Origin: JAUVKA01 sp964465145
GTDB lineage: Bacteria > Bacteroidota > Bacteroidia > Bacteroidales > UBA12481
Assembly (NCBI GenBank): GCA_964465145.1
Contig: CAYXJR010000005.1
Span: 1 to 64,000 of the forward strand
Length of the DNA stretch: 64,000 nucleotides
Direction of reading: 5' to 3'
The translations under genes and the position numbers were made by a program. The stretch's first letter is position 1. Each line of letters begins with the position of its first letter. The notes below the pieces were generated by a model. It ran no database searches. It saw nothing but the letters and a program-made list of their open reading frames with translations, and was not told where the DNA came from. Positions 1-8,970 of the stretch are shown here, piece by piece.

Positions 1-67
1 CTTATATTCATTCGCGGTTGGTGTGCTATTTATTGCTCATGGATATTTCATATTACTAATTTTTAAT

Positions 68-1873
68 CTAATGAATAGCTTCTAAAATTTGTTCATCTTC
101 GGTTTTGATACCTTTTGATATTTTCATAGCTGTTTCTATAAGAGCCAGATGCGAGTATGCCTGAGGAAAATTACCCAACAAACGTTTGGTTTTAAAATCA
201 ATATCTTCACTAAAGAGCCCCAGGTGATTTGAATAAGAGAGCAATTGTTCAAACATTTTCTCTGCTTTTTTTTGTTCACCTATGGAATGTAAACTATTGA
301 TTAACCAAAATGTACAAATGGTAAATGAGGAGCTGGGAATGCCAAAATCGTCTTTATTTTTATACCGATACATGAGTCCATCTTCGCACAATTCATGTTC
401 AATGGCTTTCACTGTCAATTTATATTTCTCATCGCTTGCATCAATAAAACCATAGGATTCCATTAACAAATTGGCGGCATCCTGATCATCGGATCCATAA
501 AACTGTGTAAAAGATTTTACCTTTTCATTCCAGCCATTTTTATAGATGTCTTTTTTTATTTTTTCAGCCAGGAGCAACCATAATACTGCATATGAATCTT
601 CATTTATAAGCTTTGCAATAGATATTGCCCTGTCTATTGCCACCCAACAAAGCACCTTCGAAAAAGTAAAATGTTTTTCTTCTGTGCGGATTTCCCAAAT
701 TCCTTTGTCGGGCTTTTCCCAGTTTTGTTCAACTATTTTTACAATACTCCTTGTAATTGCCCAAAGGTTTTCTCCAATTTCAGTCGATGTCTTAATAAGT
801 TGAAAATGTTGAAATATAACATCCATTAATACGCCATAGATGTCATTTTGCTTTTGAATGTATGCCGCATTTCCGATTCGAATCGGACTCGAATTTTCAT
901 AGCCAGCCAAATGAGTTAATTCTCTCTCAGTAAGTTGCTTTTGTCTATTAATTCCGTACATGATTTGAACTTTCTCATTTTTGTCAGGAATTATATCAAT
1001 TATAAAGTTCATAAATCTTTTTATGGTGTTCATATGGCCAAGCTGGGCCATCACTTTTATCACCATGGAGGCATCGCGTATCCAGCAAAAACGGTAATCC
1101 CAGTTACGTTCTTCGCCAATTGTTTCGGGTAGCGATGTGGTTGCTGCTGCCAGTATTGCCCCGGTTTTATCGTAACTTAAGAGTTTAAGAGTGAGGGCGC
1201 TTCTTAGTATTTCTTTTTGGTATTTTGCAAATGAGGTTACTTCATTTGCCCAATCAAGCCAGTACACCTTTGTTTTTTGAAGCTTTAGGTATTGTAGATC
1301 GAGCGTTTGTTTCAGAATTTTCTGATTATAACTTAGGAGCACAAAAGCATCTTGCTTTAGGGTAATGGTAGCTCCATTAATAATATCATTATTAGAAAAA
1401 TCGGTATAAAGATACAAAGAGTCATAATCGCCTTCTTCTGAATAACTCTTTATAAAGTTATCCTGTGCAACCGTTACTGTTTCAAACTCAGCATACTCCA
1501 GTTTAGGGTTATAGTCAATAGAAAATTTAGGCTCGCCGGATCTATGCTTAAAATAGCGAATAATATCCGGAGGATTATAATATCCATCATGTTCAGAAAG
1601 ATATCGGGGCATAAAGTCAAGCACTTCAAAAACACCTTCTTTATTTGAAAAACGCGTGCAAAGTATATTTGTATTTTTTATATAACTCTGCTCTATAACA
1701 CAACCAACATCCACCTTTATCTTAAAACTACCACCCTTTTTTGTATCTAATATGGCGGCAAATGTTGAAGAAGAGTCAAAATCTGGTAAACAACACCAGT
1801 CAATTGACCCGGTTTCTGATATTAGTGCTGCCGTTCGGCAATTCCCAATAATTCCATAATTCAAATCATTCAT
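68..1873 (-). CDS. GH15 family glycoside hydrolase (glucoamylase/trehalase-like)
   Basis: Predicted cytoplasmic alpha-glucosidase of family GH15, about 600 residues, the usual length for the bacterial glucoamylase/trehalase branch. The N-terminus (NYGIIGNCRTAALIS...GSIDWCCLPDFDS) is the classic start of this branch, and the middle carries the conserved EERNWDYRFCWIRDAS stretch around residues 257-271. There is no signal peptide. It lies 9 bp downstream of the OtsA-OtsB fusion on the same strand, so the two are very likely co-transcribed, and the enzyme probably acts on trehalose or a related alpha-glucoside. The exact substrate cannot be read from sequence; trehalase versus glucoamylase is open. 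Confidence 0.85.
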   Translation of the reverse strand: MNDLNYGIIGNCRTAALISETGSIDWCCLPDFDSSSTFAAILDTKKGGSFKIKVDVGCVIEQSYIKNTNILCTRFSNKEGVFEVLDFMPRYLSEHDGYYNPPDIIRYFKHRSGEPKFSIDYNPKLEYAEFETVTVAQDNFIKSYSEEGDYDSLYLYTDFSNNDIINGATITLKQDAFVLLSYNQKILKQTLDLQYLKLQKTKVYWLDWANEVTSFAKYQKEILRSALTLKLLSYDKTGAILAAATTSLPETIGEERNWDYRFCWIRDASMVIKVMAQLGHMNTIKRFMNFIIDIIPDKNEKVQIMYGINRQKQLTERELTHLAGYENSSPIRIGNAAYIQKQNDIYGVLMDVIFQHFQLIKTSTEIGENLWAITRSIVKIVEQNWEKPDKGIWEIRTEEKHFTFSKVLCWVAIDRAISIAKLINEDSYAVLWLLLAEKIKKDIYKNGWNEKVKSFTQFYGSDDQDAANLLMESYGFIDASDEKYKLTVKAIEHELCEDGLMYRYKNKDDFGIPSSSFTICTFWLINSLHSIGEQKKAEKMFEQLLSYSNHLGLFSEDIDFKTKRLLGNFPQAYSHLALIETAMKISKGIKTEDEQILEAIH

Positions 1874-1882
1874 TCAATCCTC

Positions 1883-4087
1883 CTACTTTTTCATCAAATT
1901 CGCCAATAAATTTCTCACTTCTTTATAATTATCTACATAATATTTTGCCTGGGATCTGTCGGTACCCACTTTAATGGTTATCGATTCTTCAGGTAATTCT
2001 TTAAACAAGTATTCATCTGTCCAATCATCGCCGATCGCCATAATAAAATCGTAGGATGTACTTTGTATGTAATCAATGGCTGCACCTCCTTTATTGATAC
2101 CAGTCTCCTTAATTTCAATAACCTTGCTACCCTCGAAAATTTCTAAATCCTGATTCATTATGAGATTTGAAACATCGGCTGTAATTTCTAATGCCCTTAA
2201 TGCTCCTAATTCAAAATCGGATTTACGATAATGCCACACCAGAGAGTGCGATTTTTCTTCAATAAGGCTGCCCGGGGTTCTGTCGACATAGGACTCTAAT
2301 ACAGGTCGGATATTATTTTTCCAGGTACTCGGGCTTTTGTTTCGTTCTTTCCATTCTACATCCTTATCTTTGCGCCAGACACCATGTTCGGCAATAAGCG
2401 AAAAGCCTTTCTTTCCAAACCAATCATTTAAGGTGTTTTTATCGCGTCCACTGATCAAAACCAGATCTGTTTTTTCATCGGACTGAATGTTCAGGAGCAA
2501 ATCTAACAATTCTTTATCGGGGGAACCATCGCCAGGATTATCAAAGAATTTTTGCAGAGTGCCATCATAGTCTAAAAACAAAACCCTCTTGTTTGCTTTC
2601 TGGAAAAGCTGGCAGATGGTTTTCATACGAGTTTCTGAAATCTTGCGAGACTGATTCATGGCCTGTTTTTCACCTGTTTTCGCAAGTGCTTGTATAAATT
2701 CCGAAGCCCATTTATGTACATCGTATCTTTCAATTCTTTTCTGCATTGCCTCAATAGCATTCTTCTGATCCTCAGGATTCATAGTAAGCGCTTTGTAAAT
2801 GGCATCGGCTACACCTTTAATATTATCCGGATTTACCAGAAGCGATTCTCCAAGCTCTTTGGTTGCACCAGCCATTTCGCTTAAGATAAGTACTCCTTTA
2901 TGATTTACCTTGGTAGCAATAAACTCTTTGGCAACCAGGTTCATGCCATCTCGAAGTGGGGTAAGCAGCGCAATGTCTGATGAGCTATATAATTCTATCA
3001 GACTATCAAAAGGTAACGAACGATAAAAATAAATAATTGGGTTCCAGCTCAGGGTGCCAAACTCACCATTAATACCGCCTACCAGTTCTTCAATTTCGCT
3101 TTTCAGATGCTGATATTGCTGCACATCTGTTCTGGAAGGTACCGTAAGCATCAAAAGCGATACCTTTTCTTTAAACTCCGGATGTTCGGTTAGGAATCGT
3201 TTAAAAGCCTTGATACGTTCGGGGATGCCTTTTGTATAATCCAGGCGGTCGATGGAAAGAATCAGTTTGCGATCGGGTGCTTCCAGCAGAAATCGATCGA
3301 TATCCTGGTGTTCCTTTGAGCGCTCTTGTAACGGGATGCTTTGTATTTCGATGGCTTTGCTTTTAAACTTGGCGTAATCGATACCCATAGGGAAAACATC
3401 AATGTAAACCTGTCGGGTTTCCATTGAAATGGTACTAAAATCAATATCGTAACCCAACAGTCGTTTAACTGAGCTATTAAAATGCCTGGCATAATCGTAG
3501 GTGTGAAATCCAATAAGGTCGGCACCTAATATTCCCATCAAAATATCTTCACGCCAGGGTAGGATACGAAAAACTTCATACGAAGGAAATGGAATATGTA
3601 AAAAAAAACCTATTCGGATGTCCGGCCGTTGAGACCGTATTAATTGAGGAACCAGCATCAGCTGATAATCGTGGATCCAAACCGTGTCGCCAACTTTGGC
3701 TGTTTTAACAATAGCTTCAGCAAAAATCTCATTTGCCTTTTTGTAGGCATCCCAATAAATTTCTTTGAAGCTGGCGTACTCAGTAAAATAATGAAATAAG
3801 GGCCAAAGGGTGGCATTACTGAACCCATCATAAAAATTTTCAATCAGCTCATTCTCCAGATAAATTGGCAAACAATGTTCAGCGGCAAGCATTTTAGATA
3901 TTTGCTGTTTTTCTTTTGTAGAAGACACTTCTACACCTGGCCATCCTAACCAAATGCTATTGTTGCTTTTATGATATGATTTAAGACCTGTAGCTAGTCC
4001 TCCTGCGCTTGTTTCAAGCGTAAATTCGGCCTCTAAGTTGTTAATTTTTAATGGTAATCGATTGGAAGCAATTATTAATCTACTCAT
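1883..4087 (-). CDS. otsAB: Bifunctional trehalose-6-phosphate synthase / trehalose-6-phosphate phosphatase
   Basis: Makes trehalose in two steps: UDP-glucose plus glucose-6-phosphate to trehalose-6-phosphate (GT20 domain, about residues 1-465), then dephosphorylation (HAD domain, about 490-734). The GT20 part has the start SRLIIASNRLPLK, the VWIHDYQLMLVPQLIR stretch and the TPLRDGMNLVAKEFIA motif. The phosphatase part has the HAD motif I FLDYDGTL and the late Asp motif GDDWTDEYLF. Such fusions are common in Bacteroidota. It is first in a two-gene unit with the GH15 gene. A decayed MscS-type channel lies directly upstream, suggesting an ancestral osmoadaptation cluster. Confidence 0.92.
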   Translation of the reverse strand: MSRLIIASNRLPLKINNLEAEFTLETSAGGLATGLKSYHKSNNSIWLGWPGVEVSSTKEKQQISKMLAAEHCLPIYLENELIENFYDGFSNATLWPLFHYFTEYASFKEIYWDAYKKANEIFAEAIVKTAKVGDTVWIHDYQLMLVPQLIRSQRPDIRIGFFLHIPFPSYEVFRILPWREDILMGILGADLIGFHTYDYARHFNSSVKRLLGYDIDFSTISMETRQVYIDVFPMGIDYAKFKSKAIEIQSIPLQERSKEHQDIDRFLLEAPDRKLILSIDRLDYTKGIPERIKAFKRFLTEHPEFKEKVSLLMLTVPSRTDVQQYQHLKSEIEELVGGINGEFGTLSWNPIIYFYRSLPFDSLIELYSSSDIALLTPLRDGMNLVAKEFIATKVNHKGVLILSEMAGATKELGESLLVNPDNIKGVADAIYKALTMNPEDQKNAIEAMQKRIERYDVHKWASEFIQALAKTGEKQAMNQSRKISETRMKTICQLFQKANKRVLFLDYDGTLQKFFDNPGDGSPDKELLDLLLNIQSDEKTDLVLISGRDKNTLNDWFGKKGFSLIAEHGVWRKDKDVEWKERNKSPSTWKNNIRPVLESYVDRTPGSLIEEKSHSLVWHYRKSDFELGALRALEITADVSNLIMNQDLEIFEGSKVIEIKETGINKGGAAIDYIQSTSYDFIMAIGDDWTDEYLFKELPEESITIKVGTDRSQAKYYVDNYKEVRNLLANLMKK

Positions 4088-4164
4088 GCTAATTATTTGG
4101 TTTTGAATTAATTATTCTGAGTAAAGGTAGTCAATTCAGGAGGATTAGCCCTTTATTCATAACT

Positions 4165-4359
4165 TTTAAAGGCTTGGTACCAAAAAATGCAAACTGAATG
4201 CCAGCCAATAAGGCTCCCACAATCTTTTGGGCAGATAGTTCAATACTAATACCTACAAACTCCAGCTGATGCTAAAAGTCCAATTCCAATTTCCCTGATA
4301 CTATTAATTGAGTTTAAAATAAGACCAACGGCACTTAAAATAATTAGAAATACTAATTT
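4165..4359 (-). pseudogene. Remnant of an MscS-family mechanosensitive channel
   Basis: On the minus strand, one frame from 4359 reads LILNSINSIREIGIGLLASAG and then stops at TAG. One base over, the next frame continues VGISIELSAQKIVGALLAGI followed by QFAFF. Joined by removal of one extra T, this matches the pore helix region of MscS proteins (ASAGVxGIxxxxAAQKxxxxLxAGxQIAF). Both the N-terminal helices and the C-terminal beta domain are absent. The fragment sits just upstream of otsAB in the same orientation, a neighbourhood that fits osmotic-stress genes. The identification rests on about 55 residues. Confidence 0.65.
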
Positions 4360-4387
4360 TTAATCTAGGAGCTATCTCTTAGCATGA

Positions 4388-4448
4388 AACACAACGGATA
4401 TGAGTAAAATGAGTTTTAATTCATTTTACTTGTTGTTATGCCGTCGTG
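4388..4448. repeat. Imperfect hairpin, attC-like candidate (downstream end of small-gene cluster)
   Basis: A long inverted repeat lies just past the stop of the 162-residue gene. The inner arms are GAGTAAAATGA and TTCATTTTACTT around a TTTTAA loop. The outer arms are CACAACGG and CCGTCGTG (7 of 8 pair), separated from the inner arms by unpaired bases. This two-step stem with bulges and a GTTATGC-like box resembles an integron attC site. A transcription terminator is the main alternative, but no clear T-tract follows on the minus strand. Confidence 0.4.
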
Positions 4449-4462
4449 TTTTGTTTTTTTTC

Positions 4463-4951
4463 TCAGATTTTTCTTGTTTTATATGCAAAACATTTAAATT
4501 CTTTATCATCTTTCTGGTCGTAGCGAGTCATATTGCAGAATATTTCCTCATTTGGATTATCGTCGTTGATACAAGTAATACACAACGATGGCTTTTTAAT
4601 TAAATCCGTGTTGATTTCATATCCATCATCATCAAAAAATCCTGCAATTTTAGAAGGTGGTATTTCGTCAATATGTCTTCGACCTTTTATATTTTCTCTT
4701 TTTTTAATTGCTGATTCAATTTCATAATCGTCAGTTGGAAAACTTTCACCGGTAATGCAAGTAAAGCAACTATTTCCAACTGATGCAGACCCAACTACCC
4801 AAATATCATTTCCACAAGAGCATTTAATACCTTTTCTATAATCTGCTAATGCTGAGTTAAGTCGTTTCCTTAAATCTTTTTCATTTTCACCAGGGTTGTT
4901 TTTTAAGTGTCTTTTTATGTAACTATTAATCGAAATTGGTAAAAATCCCAT
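4463..4951 (-). CDS. Hypothetical protein with Cys pairs (162 aa)
   Basis: Not recognised. There is no signal peptide or membrane segment. It contains a CSCG pair (residues 44-47), a CFTC pair in the mid-region and a later CITC pair plus single Cys residues, so it may bind zinc. The acidic/basic composition is low in hydrophobic core segments. It is the last of three small minus-strand genes lying between two attC-like inverted repeats and a broken tyrosine recombinase, the setting expected of an integron-type cassette gene. Function unknown. Confidence 0.6.
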   Translation of the reverse strand: MGFLPISINSYIKRHLKNNPGENEKDLRKRLNSALADYRKGIKCSCGNDIWVVGSASVGNSCFTCITGESFPTDDYEIESAIKKRENIKGRRHIDEIPPSKIAGFFDDDGYEINTDLIKKPSLCITCINDDNPNEEIFCNMTRYDQKDDKEFKCFAYKTRKI

Positions 4952-4985
4952 TTTGTCTATAATATTTTTGTGTCTTCAATTATTG

Positions 4986-5255
4986 CTAATTCTGAAAAAT
5001 AATGCCGTTTTTGAAGTACCATTTGGCTACTTTCCCAAATACATCAGAAACGGTATTTCCTTTAAATTCTTTTTTCGCTTCCATAAATTCTCCTATAAAA
5101 GTGTCATAAATTTCACTTTTCAGTTTTAAGATTACAGGATTTATTTTTCTGTCATAAATAGTCAATTTACCGGTGTACATTACCCATTCTTTTGATTGCA
5201 AATGTTTTCCGATAATTTCCTGATTTGCTTGATATATAATTTTTGTTGTTGGCAT
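4986..5255 (-). CDS. Hypothetical small protein (89 aa)
   Basis: Not recognised. A small soluble protein with a predicted mix of beta and helix (starts MPTTKIIYQANQEIIG, ends with VAKWYFKNGIIFQN). It starts 3 bp after the stop of the upstream 85-residue gene, so the two are almost certainly translated from one message and may act together. A toxin-antitoxin-like pair is possible but no family signature supports it. It lies in the candidate cassette island. Confidence 0.55.
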   Translation of the reverse strand: MPTTKIIYQANQEIIGKHLQSKEWVMYTGKLTIYDRKINPVILKLKSEIYDTFIGEFMEAKKEFKGNTVSDVFGKVAKWYFKNGIIFQN

Positions 5256-5258
5256 TTT

Positions 5259-5516
5259 TTATTTAGCTTGTACAAATTGAGAACGTGCTTTTCCATCGTT
5301 TTTAATTCCTCTCATTTTACAATAATTTATCAATTCGTCTAAATCAATTTCAATATCTGCAACTTCAAATCCTTCTGAAATTAAATATTTTTTCGTTTTA
5401 AGAAAATCTTTGTGCCACTCATTCCAAGTATCATGCATACTTTCCCTGTCATCAATTATTTTAATGAATCGTTTCCAGTCTTTTTTTCTGTAATATGCAA
5501 GCTTAATTCCAATCAT
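5259..5516 (-). CDS. Hypothetical small protein (85 aa)
   Basis: Not recognised. Charged and aromatic-rich (YYRKKDWKRFIKIIDD near the start; the acidic stretch ADIEIDLDELINYCK later). No export signal. It is first of the 85/89-residue pair, with a 3-bp gap to the next gene. Upstream is an attC-like inverted repeat and then the recombinase pseudogene. Function unknown. Confidence 0.55.
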   Translation of the reverse strand: MIGIKLAYYRKKDWKRFIKIIDDRESMHDTWNEWHKDFLKTKKYLISEGFEVADIEIDLDELINYCKMRGIKNDGKARSQFVQAK

Positions 5517-5836
5517 ATTTTAGTTGCAATTTTGTTTCTTTCCAACATTGTGACTAACGTTAAAATTTAGTCTTGATTATCAGTAGTTTATATTTTATCA
5601 AATATATTCATTTTCTACTATTTTTTCACACCACATTTGACGTTAGCTTGAGAAATTAATCCAGTTTCTCGGGATGTGGGGAATGCGGAACGCCTGTGCA
5701 AACCATATGGCGTTTATATTTCTTATAATGATTTTTTGGGAGTGCATTTTAGCCTGCCAATGCTGGAGGAATATGTACCACTGTTCAAAATCATTGTTCA
5801 CTGTAGTTTAGTTTGTATAAAGATAATTTTTTAACC
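5517..5836. other. Intergenic region between small-gene cluster and recombinase
   Basis: Apart from the attC-like repeat at 5552-5648, this gap holds an open plus-strand stretch from about 5650 to 5825 (about 55 codons, no convincing start codon) that I could not assign. No gene is called. AT content rises near the recombinase stop. Confidence 0.4.
5552..5648. repeat. Imperfect inverted repeat, attC-like candidate (upstream end of small-gene cluster)
   Basis: Outer arms CTAACGTTAA and TTGACGTTAG (9 of 10 complementary) are about 80 bp apart, with weaker inner pairing (AGTAG with CTACT, TATATTT with AAATATA). The outer boxes approximate the attC R-box pattern RYYYAAC ... GTTRRRY with one mismatch each. 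The total length near 100 bp is in the attC range. The two candidate sites share no primary sequence beyond the boxes, as expected for attC, but chance pairing in AT-rich DNA is a real alternative. Confidence 0.35.
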
Positions 5837-6450
5837 CTAAAAACTATCCAACGGACTCTTGATTTTACTTATTTGACGAGTCGAAACATGAGTGTAAATC
5901 TCGGTAGTTTTGCTGCTCCCATGACCCAACAATTCCTGGATATACCGTAAATCAGTTCCTGCTTCGAGTAGATGGGTGGCAAAGCTGTGTCTTAGTGTAT
6001 GCACAGTTGCATGTTTCCTTATCCCCGCAGCATTCTTTGCCCGCTGAAATACCTTCTGAATACTTGTGGTACTGTATTTTCCTCCTTTTTGACCTTCGAA
6101 AAGCCAATCCTTTGGTTTGTGTTCTTTGAAGTACTCTCTTAGCAATACCAACATTTTTCCTGATAATAAAGTCATGCGATCTTTTTTTCCTTTGCTCTGA
6201 TGAATCTTAATTTGCCTCCGACTGGAATCAATATTGCTTATTCTCAGGTTAATAAGCTCGCTTATCCTCAATCCGGCAGAATAGGTCATGCTTATTATCG
6301 CCGGATGTTTTTTGTTTTGGATTTGAGCTAATAGCTTCTGAACTTCCTCAATGCTCAATACCCCGGCAGTCTTTTTCCCTTTTTAGGTCTTTCAAGATGA
6401 TAAACTACCCTTGGCCGTTTTAATACCTGCTCGTAATAAAACTTGAAAAA
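5837..6450 (-). pseudogene. Tyrosine recombinase/integrase, frameshifted and N-terminally truncated
   Basis: The catalytic domain is complete: R31, a lysine near 60, H120xxR123, H146 and Y155 (numbering from the TTG at 6358). The C-terminus KIKSPLDSF is typical of Bacteroidota XerC/D-like or integron-associated recombinases. The only in-frame start is TTG at 6358. Just upstream, in the next frame, lies FFKFYYEQVLKRPRVVYHLE and then RPKKGKRLPG, the normal end of the core-binding domain. Restoring one G to the run at 6361-6364 would join the two frames. Further upstream the homology ends, so most of the N-terminal domain is lost. A sequencing error in the homopolymer could explain the frameshift but not the truncation. 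Confidence 0.8.
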
Positions 6451-6627
6451 GATATCAGATTTCTGATGTCAACATCAAAATTTATAACCTTAATACTTAT
6501 CCCTTATACTTATACTCACGCCATAAGCCTAAAGCCTTTTTTTTGCTAGTAATCAGGCCCAACACCACGCCTCCCATCCTTATCCCAAAAAACTTATATG
6601 TCTGAGGAGAACTTCTCCTTTCAACTG

Positions 6628-6684
6628 CCGTCATAAGTCATACGTCATACGTCTTGGGTCTTCGGTCTTGGGTTTTCGGTCTTA
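6628..6684. repeat. Intergenic short-word repeat (ATACGTC / GGTCTTC words)
   Basis: Runs of the 7-base word CATACGT, then GGTCTT-type words (CTTGGGTCTTCGGTCTTGGG), downstream of the DUF1080 gene. A perfect 15-bp palindrome (AGGAGAACTTCTCCT) lies just before it at 6605-6619. It is part of a window-wide pattern of word repeats in gaps. Confidence 0.6.
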
Positions 6685-6693
6685 AGCCTTGTA

Positions 6694-7353
6694 TCAAAGC
6701 TTTGCTGTCCTCATATTCCGGAAATATATATTGGCCTCGCCATGCTTTCCCTGAAGACCAATATATCCCTTGGTGGGAAGTTTGGCAAAAGGTGTTGGCA
6801 GCCAGGATGGAATTTCTGTTCCGTCAGGATTCTTTTTTCCATCTGTCCATTTCGACATATCCATATCAGCGGATACTTTGCCGTTTAACTTCACAACAAT
6901 ATGCTGTCCCTCACAGCGAATATTCATGTGATTCCATTCACCGGGATCTTTCACCAGGGTTTCGTTTGGAGGAAGGTGGCCAAAAACACCGCCACACATC
7001 CATTGTGGAACCCATCCTTCTTCTTTAAAATAATTATCATCACTAATCTGGATTTCAACGGAATTAGGTATCCAATCCTTGCGGTTTGTGCAATATACTA
7101 TCACACCACTATTGGTGCCTTTTTCATTTTTAAATTCAAGGTCGATTTCAAAATTCTCGTATTCTGATTTGGTGAAAATACAAGCATCTTTTGAGGCTGT
7201 AAGGATTTCTCCTTCATAATACCAAACACCCTGTTCGTCAATAGCATTCGACAGATCATTATTAAACAGGGCTTGCCAGTTTTTCTGCGCTACTGACGAG
7301 AGGGGAAGGGCTAAAAAGCTGATTAATAAAATCGGGATTTTAAATTTTCTCAT
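6694..7353 (-). CDS. Exported DUF1080 (3-keto-disaccharide hydrolase-like) protein
   Basis: A 219-residue protein with a cleavable signal peptide (hydrophobic residues 5-20, AQ cleavage site) and one DUF1080 beta-sandwich domain (NWQALFNNDLSNAID start, FENEKGTNSGV-type strand, GYIGLQGKHGEANIYFRNM end). Members of this family bind or hydrolyse sugars, including 3-keto-glycosides, in the periplasm. Only 14 bp separate it from the sulfatase upstream, so the two form an operon and may work on the same sulfated glycan. The specific substrate is unknown. Confidence 0.82.
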   Translation of the reverse strand: MRKFKIPILLISFLALPLSSVAQKNWQALFNNDLSNAIDEQGVWYYEGEILTASKDACIFTKSEYENFEIDLEFKNEKGTNSGVIVYCTNRKDWIPNSVEIQISDDNYFKEEGWVPQWMCGGVFGHLPPNETLVKDPGEWNHMNIRCEGQHIVVKLNGKVSADMDMSKWTDGKKNPDGTEIPSWLPTPFAKLPTKGYIGLQGKHGEANIYFRNMRTAKL

Positions 7354-7367
7354 AGCGGTTAAAAGTC

Positions 7368-8756
7368 TTATTTAAGGTTATTTTCTCTTTCCTTGCATTG
7401 AATTCGTAAATCGTTCAAAATATCCTGATATTCCGGATCATTAACAAAGTTAATCAACTGGTCAGGATCCTTTTCGAGGTCATGAAGATATTCGTAAGGC
7501 GGAGTCTGTTCATAGTAGTTCGCATATACGTATCTTTTTCCTCGAATTCCTACGTATTTAGGAATGGTCGGATTGTCCATGCGATGTTCGCATAAAAAGC
7601 TTTCACGCCAATCCCCGGCTTTTTCACCATTGATCAGGGGCATAAGACTGGCTCCCTGATAGATTTCAGGTATTTCTAATCCCGCCAGGTCAAGGATAGT
7701 AGCAGGAATATCAATATTCAGGGCCATCTTATCAGAGCTAATACCCCTATCCCTTTCCCTGATCCGTGGGTCATAAATGATCATCGGAACGCGGAGTGAT
7801 TCTTCATAATGGCTCCATTTGCCTGCAAAGCCCCTGTTGCCCATATAATAGCCATTATCGGCCGAGTAAATTATAACTGTGTTCCCATCCAGCCCCTTTC
7901 CCTTCATGGCCGAAATAACCCTTCCCATAACCTGGTCATATCCACTTATCATCCTGAAATAAGCTTTCATATTTATCTGATACTTTTCTTCTGTATCCCA
8001 TCTCCATAAATACCTCTCTCTGTTCATTGAATTTTTAAAAAAATCAGGATGATTATTGAATATCTCCGGGTCTGATAACTTAGGTTGAGGCATTTCCATG
8101 TCCTCGTATAGTTGAGCTACAGCAGCAGGGTAGGGATAGTGCCCTTCGTTCCCGGGGGTAAGATTGCCATCAACGGCATGTACTGCATTGAAGCTCACAG
8201 AAAGGCAAAATGGCTTATCTGCAGTCTGATCAGAGATAAATTCTATTGCCTGGTCTCCTTTGATTTCTGCTGAGTGACGCCTTGAACCATCGGGCATGGT
8301 GATAAAATGGGGTGTGCTCCTGGGTGAAAGCCTGATGAAATCAAACATTTCATACAGAAGACTGTCCTGATTCTCTATCTTAATGCCAAACTTCCCGATA
8401 AAGCCGGTTACATAGCCCGACTTCTTTAGCAAATAGGGATAAGAATTCAGAATGTATTCCTCTATAATAGGTTCCTTCCCAAATGTATAGTTATGCTTTG
8501 TCTCATACAATCCAGTAAATATAGAAGCCCTGCTTGCTGCACATATTGAGGTAGTTACAAAGGCATTTGTAAACCTTATACCGTTGGCAGCCAGCATATC
8601 AACAGTTGGGGTCTTTACAAAGGGATGGCCCGCGCACGACAAAACATCATTCCTTTGATCATCGATGAGGAAGAAGAGGATGTTGGGCTGGTCAAGAGGT
8701 TCTGAACAGGACGTTAGGATTAGCAGCAGAGTAAGTAAGGAAAGAAGCGTTTTCAT
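7368..8756 (-). CDS. Lipoprotein sulfatase, S1 family
   Basis: Type I formylglycine-dependent sulfatase. The lipobox LTSC places Cys17 as the lipid anchor. The alkaline-phosphatase-fold metal motif (IDDQRND, D32/D33) is followed by the maturation motif CAASR at residues 72-76; Cys72 would be converted to formylglycine by an anaerobic or FGE-type maturase not in this window. Length 462 is normal. It probably removes sulfate from algal or host glycans and heads a two-gene operon with the DUF1080 protein. Confidence 0.92.
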   Translation of the reverse strand: MKTLLSLLTLLLILTSCSEPLDQPNILFFLIDDQRNDVLSCAGHPFVKTPTVDMLAANGIRFTNAFVTTSICAASRASIFTGLYETKHNYTFGKEPIIEEYILNSYPYLLKKSGYVTGFIGKFGIKIENQDSLLYEMFDFIRLSPRSTPHFITMPDGSRRHSAEIKGDQAIEFISDQTADKPFCLSVSFNAVHAVDGNLTPGNEGHYPYPAAVAQLYEDMEMPQPKLSDPEIFNNHPDFFKNSMNRERYLWRWDTEEKYQINMKAYFRMISGYDQVMGRVISAMKGKGLDGNTVIIYSADNGYYMGNRGFAGKWSHYEESLRVPMIIYDPRIRERDRGISSDKMALNIDIPATILDLAGLEIPEIYQGASLMPLINGEKAGDWRESFLCEHRMDNPTIPKYVGIRGKRYVYANYYEQTPPYEYLHDLEKDPDQLINFVNDPEYQDILNDLRIQCKERENNLK

Positions 8757-8758
8757 TG

Positions 8759-8802
8759 ATAATGGTTAATTGTTAATTGTTTACCATTCACCATTTACTA
8801 TT
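8759..8802. repeat. Intergenic word repeat (GGTTAATTGTTAAT type)
   Basis: Upstream of the sulfatase the sequence runs AATGGTTAATTGTTAATTG followed by TTTACCATTCACCATTTAC, that is, one word and its complement. The same GGTTAAT/GGTAAAT words recur at 19975-20005, 39413-39447 and 42446-42462. Confidence 0.5.
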
Positions 8803-8970
8803 CAACCTCTAAAATACCTAAAGATTTTAAATTGAAGGTAAAAGACCATACTATTAGAAGGTTTAATATGTAATGATGCTCAAGCCAGGGTATGCTTTTT
8901 TTTTGTTAACCTGCCAGAATAATTACCCGTTTTTTGATCTACCTTTACATCTAATCCTAAATAAATAAAC

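Noticed and set aside
4986..5516. Toxin-antitoxin pair
   Set aside because: The spacing fits, but neither protein shows a toxin or antitoxin signature I can name.
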